DNA of 64,000 nucleotides from assembly GCF_042678305.1 (NCBI RefSeq), contig NZ_JBHUDT010000001.1; one strand, written 5' to 3'. This DNA comes from Gelatiniphilus marinus. Its GTDB lineage: Bacteria > Bacteroidota > Bacteroidia > Flavobacteriales > Flavobacteriaceae. Shown here in pieces: positions 1 to 8,311 of this stretch. Both the position numbers and the translations under genes were made by a program. The notes beneath the pieces are model-generated. The model searched no databases, was not told where the DNA came from, and was given only the letters and a program-made list of their open reading frames with translations. Positions within the stretch are counted from its first letter, which is position 1. Each line of letters begins with the position of its first letter.

Positions 1-314
1 GATTTCCGAAACTTGATGCCAAACAATTCATTCTAAAAAACGAAAATTATAATCGCGAATTTTACACGGGTTTTCTGGGAGAATTAAATTTTGATTCCAC
101 AAAAGCACCGCGTTCTGGGAAACGAAATATTGAAAACAGGGCTTATGCCATAAACAAAAAAAGCACGCAATTGTATGTTAATTTGCGTTGTATGCAATTA
201 AAAGATAGCAAAGCCCTAATTTACGTTGGCGGCGGTATTACCGAAAGTTCAATTCCGGAAAGCGAATGGGACGAAACGGTGTCTAAATCGCAAACTATTA
301 AACGTGTTTTGTAA
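1..314 (+). CDS. menF: isochorismate synthase, 3' end (partial)
   Basis: This is the C-terminal end of a chorismate-utilising enzyme whose start lies before the window. The open frame begins at base 3 and stops at 312-314. Near the end the translation reads YVGGGITESSIPESEWDET, the conserved tail of the isochorismate synthase/anthranilate synthase I family, which includes active-site and metal-binding residues. The gene sits about 160 bp upstream of menD, so an isochorismate synthase feeding menaquinone synthesis fits best: chorismate is converted to isochorismate, the substrate of MenD. A salicylate- or siderophore-type EntC paralogue cannot be excluded from the fragment alone, but the context favours MenF. 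Confidence 0.85.
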   Translation, partial: FPKLDAKQFILKNENYNREFYTGFLGELNFDSTKAPRSGKRNIENRAYAINKKSTQLYVNLRCMQLKDSKALIYVGGGITESSIPESEWDETVSKSQTIKRVL

Positions 315-317
315 ATT

Positions 318-355
318 AGACCTGTGTTAGGTTTTTAAAAACCTAACACAGGTCT
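318..355. repeat. perfect 38-bp palindrome after menF
   Basis: Two 19-base arms (318-336 and 337-355) are exact reverse complements with no spacer: agacctgtgttaggttttt followed by its complement. It begins 4 bases after the menF stop. It could fold as a long hairpin acting as a transcription end or an RNA-stabilising structure, or be a copy of a dispersed flavobacterial palindrome. No long T-run follows, so a simple intrinsic terminator is not certain. Confidence 0.75.
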
Positions 356-459
356 CGCTTTCTAATAGCCTATTTAAAGTGATTGTTTATGATGAGATTC
401 CTTGTTAGATACCAATAAATATTCGAGAATTTATAACGCAAATTTTCACTTAGGTTTTG

Positions 460-467
460 TACTTTTG
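460..467 (+). promoter_or_regulatory. Bacteroidota -7 promoter box for menD
   Basis: The sequence TACTTTTG matches the Bacteroidota consensus TAnnTTTG. It lies 6 bases before the ATG at 474, so transcription would begin at or next to the start codon and the mRNA would be nearly leaderless. No convincing -33 TTTG was seen at the usual spacing. Confidence 0.5.
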
Positions 468-473
468 AAAACC

Positions 474-2222
474 ATGAAACACCCAAAAATTCCGCTTGCA
501 CAAACCGTTATTCAGCTATGTAAAGCCAAAGGCATAAAGCATATTATAATTTCTCCCGGTAGCCGTAGTGCCCCGTTAACCATTGGGTTTACCAACAACC
601 CGTTTTTTAAATGTTACAGTATTGTTGATGAGCGTTGTGCGGCATTTTTTGCTTTAGGCATTGCACAGCAATTGCAAGAGCCAACGGCTGTGGTTTGTAC
701 TTCGGGTAGTGCATTGTTAAATTATTACCCCGCTGTGGCAGAAGCTTTTTATAGCGATGTGCCGTTGGTGGTTTTATCGGCAGATAGACCCAAACATTTA
801 ATTGGGGTTGGTGATGGGCAAACCATAAATCAAAAAAACGTTTTTAAAAACCATATTTTATATTCGGCTAATTTAAAGTTGGATTTAGATGAAAAAGTTG
901 AAGTTGAAGAGGAGTTGCCCATTTTTAAGAATTTAGAAAATAAACTTGAAACTTTATTGGGCTTAAAACAAGGTATCCAAGATTTTAACGAAACCGAAAT
1001 TAATAAAGCTATAAATATTGCATTTTCTAAAAGCGGCCCTGTACATGTTAATATCCCGTTTGATGAGCCCTTGTACGATATGGTTGATGATTTATCGGTA
1101 AACCCGAAATCTATTTCTGCTGAAAACAAACCTTTAGAAATTGAAGACTCTATTTTAGAATCGTGCATAAACGATTGGAATGCGGCTTCAAAAAAAATGG
1201 TATTGGTTGGCGTTAATCAGCCCAATGATATAGAACAGCAATGGTTGGATATTTTAGCAAAAGACGATAGTGTGATTGTATTTACCGAAACCACATCGAA
1301 TTTGCACCACAACGAATTTTTTCCGAGTATCGATAAAATAATCGCACCTTTAAAAGATGAGGACTTTAAAAATCTTCAACCCGAAATCTTACTCACATTT
1401 GGAGGCTTAATCGTATCAAAAAAGATAAAAGCATTTCTTCGCAAGCATAAACCAAAGCAACATTGGCATATCGATTTTAATAAAGCAAACGATACGTTTT
1501 TTAGTTTAAGCCAATGGATTAAAACCACACCAAATTACTTTTTTTCTAAATTTTTATCAGAAGTAAAAACAGAAGAAAGTGATTATAAACCGAATTGGAA
1601 TACTGTAAAGTCGCTTAGAAATAATAAGCATAACACCTATTTAAAAGCGATTGATTTTAGTGATTTAAAAGCTTTTGAAATTATTTTAAACAACATTCCA
1701 AACCACACTATTTTACAATTAGGAAACAGCTCAACAGTGCGATACGCGCAATTATTCGATTTGGATAAAACCTTAAAAGTGTTTTGTAACCGAGGCACGA
1801 GCGGTATTGATGGTAGCACAAGTACAGCCATTGGTTGCGCCGTTGCCAACACAAAGCAAACCACTTTAATTTCGGGCGATTTAAGTTTTATTTACGATAG
1901 TAATGCGCTGTGGAATAATTATATACCTAATCACTTTCGAATTATTATTATAAACAATCAAGGTGGCGGTATTTTCAGGATTCTTCCCGGGCAAAAAAAC
2001 ACAGAGAATTTTGATAGATATTTTGAAACTAAACACCAATTAACTGCAGAACATTTATGCAAAATGTATGGTTTTGAATACGAATCGGTTTCGAATGTAT
2101 CAGATTTAAAAAACAGTTTAAACTCATTTTATTCGGAAAGCGATCAGCCAAAACTGTTAGAAATTTTTACACCCAAGAATTTGAATGATGAAGTGTTGCT
2201 TCACTATTTTAAGTCTATTTAG
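474..2222 (+). CDS. menD: 2-succinyl-5-enolpyruvyl-6-hydroxy-3-cyclohexene-1-carboxylate synthase
   Basis: MenD is a thiamine-diphosphate enzyme that joins isochorismate and 2-oxoglutarate in menaquinone synthesis. The N-terminal domain shows PGSRSAPLT and DERCAAFFALG, the latter holding the glutamate that activates the cofactor. The C-terminal domain has the cofactor/Mg motif starting GDLSFIYDSNALWNN and ending INNQGGGIFRILPG, typical of MenD. The start chosen is ATG 474 (582 residues), whose N-terminus MKHPKIPLAQ fits the family. The frame is open upstream to a TTG at 402, but that would add 24 unlikely residues and run over the promoter box at 460-467. It follows menF in the same direction, separated by a 38-bp palindrome. 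Confidence 0.95.
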   Translation: MKHPKIPLAQTVIQLCKAKGIKHIIISPGSRSAPLTIGFTNNPFFKCYSIVDERCAAFFALGIAQQLQEPTAVVCTSGSALLNYYPAVAEAFYSDVPLVVLSADRPKHLIGVGDGQTINQKNVFKNHILYSANLKLDLDEKVEVEEELPIFKNLENKLETLLGLKQGIQDFNETEINKAINIAFSKSGPVHVNIPFDEPLYDMVDDLSVNPKSISAENKPLEIEDSILESCINDWNAASKKMVLVGVNQPNDIEQQWLDILAKDDSVIVFTETTSNLHHNEFFPSIDKIIAPLKDEDFKNLQPEILLTFGGLIVSKKIKAFLRKHKPKQHWHIDFNKANDTFFSLSQWIKTTPNYFFSKFLSEVKTEESDYKPNWNTVKSLRNNKHNTYLKAIDFSDLKAFEIILNNIPNHTILQLGNSSTVRYAQLFDLDKTLKVFCNRGTSGIDGSTSTAIGCAVANTKQTTLISGDLSFIYDSNALWNNYIPNHFRIIIINNQGGGIFRILPGQKNTENFDRYFETKHQLTAEHLCKMYGFEYESVSNVSDLKNSLNSFYSESDQPKLLEIFTPKNLNDEVLLHYFKSI

Positions 2223-2223
2223 A

Positions 2224-2315
2224 TTTCCGCCTTCGCGGGAATGACTCCCAACGCTTTGTGAAATGCAAACCCCAAGGCAAGCATCGAGGATTTTTTTCGA
2301 TTAAAGTGACTTTCT
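2224..2315. repeat. degenerate REP-like repeat after menD
   Basis: Just after the menD stop lies ttccgccttcgcgggaatga, an inverted repeat (TTCCGC, 4-base loop, GCGGGAA), followed by a stretch containing ccaaggcaagcatcgagg. Both resemble dispersed palindromic repeats common between genes in Flavobacteriaceae. It may serve as the menD terminator. No coding potential was seen. Confidence 0.5.
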
Positions 2316-2389
2316 GTAATTCTGCGTGTCTAAAAAAATAGTTATCTTTAAAACGTATTTTTATAAACCCTTAAAAAAACTATATTATT

Positions 2390-2728
2390 ATGAGCAAAAG
2401 AGACGAGCTTATTGCAAAATATGCAACAGATTTAAAAGACAAATGTGGTGTTGATGCCGACATGGATTTATTAACCAAAGTTACTATTGGTTGCGGGCCA
2501 TCTATTTACAATGCAGATTCTGCAACAGTTTCCGGATCGGACCAGACAGAACTGGCCACCGTTAAAAACAATTTCTTAATTAAAAAATTAGGGTTGAGCG
2601 ATGGCGCTGATTTAGATAAAGGTATTCAAGCCGTTATGGACAAATACGGTCAATCCAACAGAAATAAATACAGAGCGGTTGTTTATTATTTATTGGTTAA
2701 ACATTTTGGTAAAGAGTCTGCTTACTAA
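2390..2728 (+). CDS. DUF2853 family protein
   Basis: A 112-residue soluble protein, charged and mostly helical, without signal peptide or membrane segment. It matches the small bacterial DUF2853 family by overall pattern: an N-terminal KRDELIAKYATDLKDK, a central GCGPSIYNAD and a C-terminal NKYRAVVYYLLVKHFGK. The function of the family is unknown to me. It stands alone between menD and an intergenic repeat zone and is followed by its own terminator, so it is probably monocistronic. Confidence 0.8.
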   Translation: MSKRDELIAKYATDLKDKCGVDADMDLLTKVTIGCGPSIYNADSATVSGSDQTELATVKNNFLIKKLGLSDGADLDKGIQAVMDKYGQSNRNKYRAVVYYLLVKHFGKESAY

Positions 2729-2750
2729 TATTTGCAGTTTTACATATTTT

Positions 2751-2782
2751 AAAAAGCGTTGCAATTTTGTAACGCTTTTTTT
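2751..2782. terminator. intrinsic terminator after the DUF2853 gene
   Basis: Arms AAAAAGCGTT (2751-2760) and AACGCTTTTT (2771-2780) flank a 10-base loop and are followed by more T. The A-tract on one side and T-tract on the other mean it could work in both directions. Confidence 0.85.
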
Positions 2783-3257
2783 GTGCCTTACCCAGAACTA
2801 CAAAAAGGTAGTTCTGACCTCTCTTAAGCAGTGGTAAATAGGAGACCCAAAGCATAGTTTTCGGGGAGTTATTAAGCTTGTAGCTGCGTTTTGAGACTCC
2901 ATTCCTGCCCTCATTATTTCTGCAGATTGATGTTTTCGACTTTGTCGAAATTTAAGACTTTACTTTTTAATGTTTTTAGTTTAATGTTTGTTTTAAGTTT
3001 TCACAATTCTTTACAAATAGATAACTTACTGCAAACTGATTACTGCCAACTGCTAATTGTTGCGCAAGGGATTGAACGGTTCGACTGCGCTTACCGCAGG
3101 CTAAATGTTTGAGCTCGCCGACGCAGGAGGAAGCTAGTAGTGAAAGCCCGACCTGTTACCCTGAGCGTAGTCGAAGGGCAAGGTTGCGCCAAAAAATAAA
3201 CTATAAATTACCGATTAAGTTGCGCCTTGTAAACTACTACCGCGGATTAAAAATTGT
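2783..3257. repeat. gene-free stretch with short inverted repeats
   Basis: No convincing gene is present; the one open frame here (2891-3112) has no family-like features. The stretch holds a small hairpin TTTCGAC-ttt-GTCGAAA (2934-2950) and a pair of related inverted sequences, ggttcgactgcgcttacc (3079-3096) and ccctgagcgtagtcgaag (3159-3176). The latter belong to a repeat type often seen between genes in Flavobacteriaceae. Confidence 0.55.
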
Positions 3258-3265
3258 TACCTTTG
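3258..3265 (+). promoter_or_regulatory. -7 promoter box for the CvfB-like gene
   Basis: TACCTTTG fits TAnnTTTG and ends 4 bases before the ATG at 3270, implying an almost leaderless transcript. No clear -33 box was found at standard spacing. Confidence 0.5.
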
Positions 3266-3269
3266 CCGC

Positions 3270-4100
3270 ATGATACATTTAGGACAAATAAATACTTTGG
3301 AAATACTGCGTGAAACGGACCATGGCGTGTATTTAATTGATGATGAGGACAACGAGGTTTTGTTGCCCAATAGATACGTTCCGGAGGCTTTTAAAATTTG
3401 GGACAAGATTGATGTTTTTGTGTATTTGGATAATGAGGAACGACCGGTTGCATCAACAGATTTTCCTTATATTACGAAAGGCGATTTTGCGGTTTTGCGC
3501 TGTAATCAAGTTACAGAGTACGGTGCTTTTTTGGATTGGGGTTTGGTTAAGGAATTGTTTTGTCCGTTTAAAGAACAGGCCTTTAAAATGAAACCCGGTG
3601 GCTGGTATTTGGTGCATTGTTATTTGGATGAAAAAACCGATAGGCTAGTGGCATCGAGCAAAACAAATCGGTTTTTGGATAATAAAGAACTTACGGTTGC
3701 CGAGTTTGATGAGGTGGATTTGATTGTGTCGCATCCATCGGATATTGGGATGAATGTAATTGTAAATAAAAGGCATTTGGGCCTGATTTACAAAGATCAG
3801 GTTTTTAAGGATATTAGTGTTGGCGACAGATTAAAAGGTATTGTTAAAAAAATACGCCCCGGCAATAAATTGGATATTGCTTTGGGGCAAATAGGTTATA
3901 GAAACATTGAGCCCAATGCCGAACGCATTATGCAAGAACTTGATGATAACGACGGGTATTTAAACCTGACCGATAAGTCGGATCCCGAAGCCATAAAAGA
4001 GCAGCTTCAAATGAGTAAAAAGAACTTTAAAAAAGCCGTTGGGAGTTTGTACAAACAGCGTTTAATAGAAATAAAGCCAGACGGGATTTATCTAGTTTAA
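3270..4100 (+). CDS. cvfB: CvfB/YitL-like S1 RNA-binding protein
   Basis: A 276-residue cytoplasmic protein with the layout of the CvfB (YitL) family: successive S1-type OB folds and a C-terminal winged helix. Visible hallmarks are VTEYGAFLDWGLVKELFCPF (residues about 80-99, an S1 motif), a further OB segment around GLIYKDQVFKDISVGDRLKG, and the C-terminal DDNDGYLNLTDKSDPEAI and KKNFKKAVGSLYKQ, which form the winged helix. Family members bind RNA and affect virulence-factor expression in Firmicutes; the role in flavobacteria is not established. Its 3' end overlaps the convergent gene 4092-4520 by 9 bases. Confidence 0.85.
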   Translation: MIHLGQINTLEILRETDHGVYLIDDEDNEVLLPNRYVPEAFKIWDKIDVFVYLDNEERPVASTDFPYITKGDFAVLRCNQVTEYGAFLDWGLVKELFCPFKEQAFKMKPGGWYLVHCYLDEKTDRLVASSKTNRFLDNKELTVAEFDEVDLIVSHPSDIGMNVIVNKRHLGLIYKDQVFKDISVGDRLKGIVKKIRPGNKLDIALGQIGYRNIEPNAERIMQELDDNDGYLNLTDKSDPEAIKEQLQMSKKNFKKAVGSLYKQRLIEIKPDGIYLV

Positions 4101-4520
4101 AGAAAAAGACGAACAGTTTTTTACTTTGTGGTACACACTGTTTAAAGCGTCTGGGATGCTATTGAAACAAATATCGTCAGAGAGGCAGAACATGTTTTCT
4201 GTTTCGGCATTCATCTTGCCCGCAAGGTTGTAGCTAACCACACCGTAGCCACATAGGTTTCTTGCTTTTTTCCTGAACAGTTCGGCATCCAAAACCTTTA
4301 CAGAATACGAGTTTGTACGGTTGGCGATAACGCCAAAGGGTTCCGAGGTGCCGAAAAAGGTGTGCAGTTCATCAAATATTTCTTCGGAATTGTTAATGTC
4401 TACATGGACGCCCTCGTTAAACTCGACCACGGCGATACGGTTAAAAAAGTAGATGTTGCCCAAATCTTTTTGGACGGATTTAATAATGTGTTTTGAAAAA
4501 TCAGACTCCATAATTTTCAT
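4092..4520 (-). CDS. hypothetical protein, possibly STAS-like
   Basis: A 142-residue soluble protein that I do not recognise with confidence. The order of strands and helices (IAVVEFNEGVHVDINNSEEIF, then GVIANRTNSYSV, then ELFRKKARNLCGYGVVSYN) is reminiscent of small STAS/SpoIIAA-like proteins found in flavobacteria, but no diagnostic motif is visible. It is convergent with the CvfB-like gene and overlaps it by 9 bases. An in-frame second ATG, three codons later, is an alternative start. Confidence 0.55.
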   Translation of the reverse strand: MKIMESDFSKHIIKSVQKDLGNIYFFNRIAVVEFNEGVHVDINNSEEIFDELHTFFGTSEPFGVIANRTNSYSVKVLDAELFRKKARNLCGYGVVSYNLAGKMNAETENMFCLSDDICFNSIPDALNSVYHKVKNCSSFSLN

Positions 4521-5248
4521 GTTGTTGCAAATCTTTCCCTCGTTGCGCTAGGTGGATTAAAATTAGTACTGTTTTGGTTTACTGTAAGTTAGACACGGTA
4601 AATAACAAAAAGTCACAGTCACCAAAAACAGGTGTGCAAATATACTATGCGTACATAATATATTTTTACACTACAGATTTTTTTTTTTTTGTAAAAATCA
4701 ATGTTTTTTGTGGTTTACATAATAAAATGAAGCTATTCCACCTTTTTAGTAGATAAAATTCAAAGAATTTTGAGCAATGTTGTGTTTTTTGTAAACCTTC
4801 AAAAAAGCAGGTTGGTTTTTTTGATAAAATAACTTTTAAAAACATATCAGATATTTATTTTTGGTTTATTTAATTGAAAAAAAACCTAGAGCCGGCGTCG
4901 AGTTTCCCGTTGAGATATTCATTCTCGAAAAAGCGGGGATTTAAGTTGAAATATTTGTTTTTTGCCAAAAGCCAAAATAAAACTAAAGAAACCCCAGCTG
5001 AGTGAAGCATGCCTCGTATACTTATATCGAGAAATAGGTTGATTTTAAAGGTGTGCCTTTAATAAAACAGTTCTATTGAAAAAATTCATTGTGGCATTAT
5101 TCTTTTTTTTAACTTAAAAAACTGTATAAACAATAAAATAAGTATTGTATTTGTAGTATAATAAATCTTTCATTATATTTATATTTTTCTTATAAAAATT
5201 TGTTTATTTCATTTTTTTTTTTTTTTTCTTTACGTAAAAAAATAAATT
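4521..5248. other. AT-rich gene-free stretch with poly-T tracts
   Basis: No supported gene. A 60-codon open frame at 4574-4756 looks like chance. Two long homopolymers stand out: 13 T at 4678-4690 and 16 T at 5212-5227. Such tracts could influence the promoter of the broken gene at 5249 or vary in length between isolates. No hairpin terminator or known RNA family was recognised. Confidence 0.5.
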
Positions 5249-5767
5249 ATGTACTTAGATAAGAAATATTTTATGGTTTTTGTATTTGTGATTAGTTATA
5301 ATTTTAATTTCTCACAAAGCAGCTATAGTGGTAACATTCAATATTAAATGTTTAGTTCTTTTGAAGAATTTTATTTAGGTACTTATACGCTTAATGCCAA
5401 TATATTTTTTAGTAATGGGCCACTTAGTGTTAGTCATTACTATTTTGAAAAAGGTACTGGCGGGGTTGGGATTACATATTCTTATATCGCTCATAAGCAT
5501 TTCACGAGGATTAATAGCTACCCGCAAACAATATATTATGACCAAAGCCCTTCTTGTCCAAATTATAATATGCCCTGCAACATAGTTGGACACGGGCCAA
5601 ATTTAGTGCCAGATGGCGCAGAGCGTCTTAGTGTATTTGCTAAATTTTGGTTTTCTATAGAACAAAGAGTAGCAATTTCAGGGGCTACCGTTACTTATCA
5701 CATGCATTTTGATGGTATTGGAGGCGATATGCATTCAGTTAATGTTTATAATGGGAAGAGTTATTAA
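5249..5767 (+). pseudogene. secreted hypothetical protein interrupted by an in-frame stop
   Basis: The frame from ATG 5249 encodes a clear signal peptide (MYLDKKYFMVFVFVISYNFN, then FSQSSYSG), runs 32 codons and meets TAA at 5345-5347. The very next codon is ATG 5348 in the same frame, and the frame stays open for 139 codons to 5767. The second part has no signal peptide of its own and looks like a beta-rich secreted domain (YFEKGTGGVGITYSYIAHKH; PSCPNYNMPCNIVGHGP). The simplest reading is one secreted protein of about 172 residues broken by a single nonsense change. Re-initiation at 5348 would give a product lacking an export signal. No family recognised; it is followed at once by a lipoprotein gene. 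Confidence 0.6.
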
Positions 5768-5797
5768 AAACAATTGTATAATAAATAATTAATAGTA

Positions 5798-6469
5798 ATG
5801 AAAAATAGAACATTTAGTTATTACGTTGTTCTTTTATGTTTTATAGGTCTAATTTCCTGTAAAGACAATAAAGAAGTTTTAAGAGAGCCTGATGCATATT
5901 ATCTAGAGTATTTAAAAAAAGCTTTTGAGGATAACAATATAGTTGAAACCCCATCTTTTAAAATAGATTATAGCAATTTTGAACTTGATGATAAACTAAG
6001 CCATGATGAGTTAATTTTTGAAATAGATAGTAAAGTACAATTACTTAAAAGAATATTGGAAACTAATAGGCAACAAGAGTTAGAAAGAGTCAATGTTTTA
6101 ATAAAGGTCGTTAAAGAAAACAACTTGGAGCACAAAGAAGAGTTTTATGAGAAATTATTAAGAGCAAAGACAGATGACCAAAAGATTGATTTGTATGCAA
6201 AAGAGTTAAAAGAATTTTTTTCTAAGCTAGAAATTGCTAAATTGAAAAATGACCCAGATTTGTCTACTAAAGTTGCAAACGAATATTCCTATTTAACTGT
6301 TTTGGCTAAAGATGATAACGGTAATTACGTAAATAAAACAGGTTTACATGTCAAAGAAGGTCTAAATTATAGTATTGCTAAATATGATAAGGTTTACAAT
6401 AAAAAACAAAATGCAACTTCAAGAAGCAAAAATTCAGTGGTATATGTAAATGGAGTACAGATAAAATAA
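5798..6469 (+). CDS. putative lipoprotein, unknown function
   Basis: A 223-residue protein with a lipoprotein signal: KNR at the N-terminus, a hydrophobic stretch and the lipobox GLISC, with Cys at residue 21. The mature part is highly charged and helical (residues about 70-160, rich in Lys/Glu), then has a short beta-rich end (YSYLTVLAKDDNGNYV, SVVYVNGVQIK). No domain was recognised. It starts 30 bases after the broken secreted gene, in the same direction, so the two are probably co-transcribed and functionally linked. Confidence 0.7.
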   Translation: MKNRTFSYYVVLLCFIGLISCKDNKEVLREPDAYYLEYLKKAFEDNNIVETPSFKIDYSNFELDDKLSHDELIFEIDSKVQLLKRILETNRQQELERVNVLIKVVKENNLEHKEEFYEKLLRAKTDDQKIDLYAKELKEFFSKLEIAKLKNDPDLSTKVANEYSYLTVLAKDDNGNYVNKTGLHVKEGLNYSIAKYDKVYNKKQNATSRSKNSVVYVNGVQIK

Positions 6470-6693
6470 GATGTGAAGCAACTAAGCGTAAACCAGTATC
6501 AATTAAGTATTTTCTTTTTTTGGTAGTTGTTTTTTTAAGAAACTCTAATTAAGCCAATTTTCATACAAAATCAATAAAAACAGAAGTTTTTGTTTTCTTT
6601 AATGAAACAAACTTTGTTAAAAATGCTATAATTAGCTAAAAATCAGTTTAAATATATTATACTTTGGTGTTAAGAATAGCAAAGCGTTTTTGT

Positions 6694-6701
6694 TATTTTT
6701 G
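6694..6701 (+). promoter_or_regulatory. -7 promoter box for mnmE
   Basis: TATTTTTG fits TAnnTTTG and ends 4 bases before the ATG at 6706. As for menD and the CvfB-like gene, this predicts a transcript starting at or near the start codon. Confidence 0.5.
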
Positions 6702-6705
6702 CATC

Positions 6706-8094
6706 ATGATAAATCAAGACACCATAGTGGCCTTGGCTACACCCTCGGGCGCGGGCGCCATTGCCATTATTCGAATTTCAGGCAAACAGGCCATTGGTAT
6801 AGCCGAAAAACAATTCCAATCGGTTTCGGGCAAGCAATTAAGCAAACAGGCAACGCACACCATCCATTTGGGGCATATTATGGATGGAGACAGGACCATT
6901 GACCAAGTATTGCTGTCCATTTTTAAAAACCCAAATTCTTATACCGGTGAGGATGTAGTCGAGATTTCTTGCCACGGCTCCAATTATATCCAACAGGAAA
7001 TTATTCAATTATTTTTACGACAAGGTTGCCGAATGGCCACTGCGGGCGAGTTTACCTTACGGGCCTTTTTAAACGGCAAACTGGATTTGAGCCAAGCCGA
7101 AGCTGTGGCCGATTTAATTTCTAGCGATAACGAAGCCGCACACCAAATAGCCATGCAACAGATGCGCGGTGGTTTTTCGAGTGAAATCGCTAAACTTCGC
7201 GAAGAACTTTTAAATTTTGCTTCGTTAATAGAATTGGAACTCGATTTTGCCGAAGAGGACGTGGAATTTGCAGATCGCAAGCAATTTAAAGATTTAATCG
7301 AACGTATTTCCATAGTCTTGAAGCGACTCATAGATTCCTTTGCTGTGGGTAATGTGATAAAAGAAGGAATTCCAGTGGCTATTGTTGGCGAACCTAATGT
7401 TGGTAAATCTACTTTATTAAATGCTTTATTAAATGAAGATAGAGCGATAGTATCTGAAATTGCTGGAACCACGCGCGATACTATTGAAGACGAAATTTCA
7501 ATTGGAGGCATAGGATTTAGATTTATAGATACTGCAGGAATCCGTGAAACCGAAGATGTTGTTGAAAGTATAGGCATTAAAAAAACCTTCGAGAAAATCG
7601 ATCAAGCTCAAGTGGTTATTTATTTGTTTGATGCACATGATTTTAATGATAAGAGTTCGGTTTTAAAAGTAGAATTAGAGAAAATTAAAAACAAATACCC
7701 CCAAAAACCTCTTCTTGTAATAGCAAATAAGATTGATAAGGTAGATGATGTTTTAATAGCTAAAATACAATCTGAAATTCCAGAGATTAAATTATTATCA
7801 GCTAAATCTGGCTTTGGCATAGAGCAATTGACGAATTCACTTCTCGAATTAATCAATACCGGATCGCTAAGAAATAATGAAACCATTATAACCAACTCAC
7901 GACATTATGACGCCTTGTTAAAAGCCTTTCAGGAAATTCAGAAAGTTAAGTATGGTCTTGAAACAGGGCTTTCAGGAGATTTTTTAGCCATCGATATTCG
8001 GCAGGCATTATACCACTTTGGTGAGATAACAGGAGAGATAACCAACGATGATTTATTGGGTAATATTTTTGCTAATTTTTGTATAGGGAAATAA
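6706..8094 (+). CDS. mnmE: tRNA modification GTPase MnmE (element integration site)
   Basis: MnmE (TrmE/ThdF), with MnmG, makes the 5-carboxymethylaminomethyl group on wobble uridine 34 of tRNAs. The start is ATG 6706 (462 residues), giving the typical N-terminus INQDTIVALATPSGAGAIAI; the longer frame from TTG 6664 is rejected. The N-terminal formyl-folate-binding domain is followed by the G domain with GEPNVGKST (G1), TTRD (G2), DTAGI (G3) and NKID (G4). The protein ends with the conserved C-I-G-K, whose Cys is a known signature residue. An integrative element has inserted at these last codons: the 12-base core at 8079-8090 recurs at 31971-31982. The present last codons AAA TAA probably come from the element, while the original AAG TAA lies at the far right end. 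Confidence 0.95.
   Translation: MINQDTIVALATPSGAGAIAIIRISGKQAIGIAEKQFQSVSGKQLSKQATHTIHLGHIMDGDRTIDQVLLSIFKNPNSYTGEDVVEISCHGSNYIQQEIIQLFLRQGCRMATAGEFTLRAFLNGKLDLSQAEAVADLISSDNEAAHQIAMQQMRGGFSSEIAKLREELLNFASLIELELDFAEEDVEFADRKQFKDLIERISIVLKRLIDSFAVGNVIKEGIPVAIVGEPNVGKSTLLNALLNEDRAIVSEIAGTTRDTIEDEISIGGIGFRFIDTAGIRETEDVVESIGIKKTFEKIDQAQVVIYLFDAHDFNDKSSVLKVELEKIKNKYPQKPLLVIANKIDKVDDVLIAKIQSEIPEIKLLSAKSGFGIEQLTNSLLELINTGSLRNNETIITNSRHYDALLKAFQEIQKVKYGLETGLSGDFLAIDIRQALYHFGEITGEITNDDLLGNIFANFCIGK
8079..8094 (+). other. attL core within mnmE
   Basis: TTGTATAGGGAA followed by ATAA: the left copy of the element's attachment core, overlapping the last mnmE codons and stop. It differs from the right copy by one silent base (AAA versus AAG, both Lys). 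Confidence 0.8.
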
Positions 8095-8100
8095 CTTTCT

Positions 8101-8164
8101 TTCTTTTATTTGTTAATCCCTTGTTATTGTTGACTTTATAGTATTTTATCTTCTTTTATTTGTT
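8101..8164 (+). repeat. 14-bp direct repeat beside attL
   Basis: The sequence ttcttttatttgtt occurs at 8101-8114 and again at 8151-8164, 50 bp apart and just inside the left end of the element. Spaced direct repeats next to an attachment core are typical of arm-type binding sites for tyrosine integrases; that role is inferred. A shared ttgttgccca is also found at 8222-8231 and near the right end at 31923-31932. Confidence 0.5.
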
Positions 8165-8262
8165 GTTTATTTGCTCTTTTTTAATTAAATTTGTTGTATA
8201 TCTGTTGCCTAAAATATAGAATTGTTGCCCATTTCTGTTGGCGAAGATATTGGCGAAATGAT

Positions 8263-8309
8263 GCACCATAACGCACCACGTTGCACCATTACGCTACATA
8301 AAGCACCAT
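8263..8309 (+). repeat. five 7-bp repeats at exact 10-bp spacing
   Basis: GCACCAT-type heptamers begin at 8263, 8273, 8283, 8293 and 8303: GCACCAT, GCACCAC, GCACCAT, GCTACAT, GCACCAT. The spacing is one DNA helical turn, so all copies face the same side of the helix. The array ends 3 bases before the ATG at 8312. It is probably an operator or excisionase/regulator binding array; the Zn-ribbon/HTH protein encoded next is the obvious candidate ligand. Confidence 0.7.
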
Positions 8310-8311
8310 TT

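Noticed and set aside
402..473. Longer TTG start for menD
   Set aside because: It would translate across the promoter box at 460-467 and add residues not typical of MenD; ATG 474 gives the family-like N-terminus.
2891..3112. 73-codon open frame in the repeat-rich gap
   Set aside because: Overlaps repeats, has no family-like sequence and no promoter or ribosome signal.
4574..4756. 60-codon open frame in the AT-rich gap
   Set aside because: Contains a 13-T homopolymer and low-complexity sequence; no sign of selection as a protein.
8263..8309. CRISPR array
   Set aside because: Repeats are only 7 bases with 3-base gaps; no spacers and no cas genes anywhere in the window.
8222..8311. Extended start of the Zn-ribbon/HTH protein
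   Set aside because: The added residues are encoded by the five-copy 10-bp repeat array, which reads as a DNA-binding site and not as protein.
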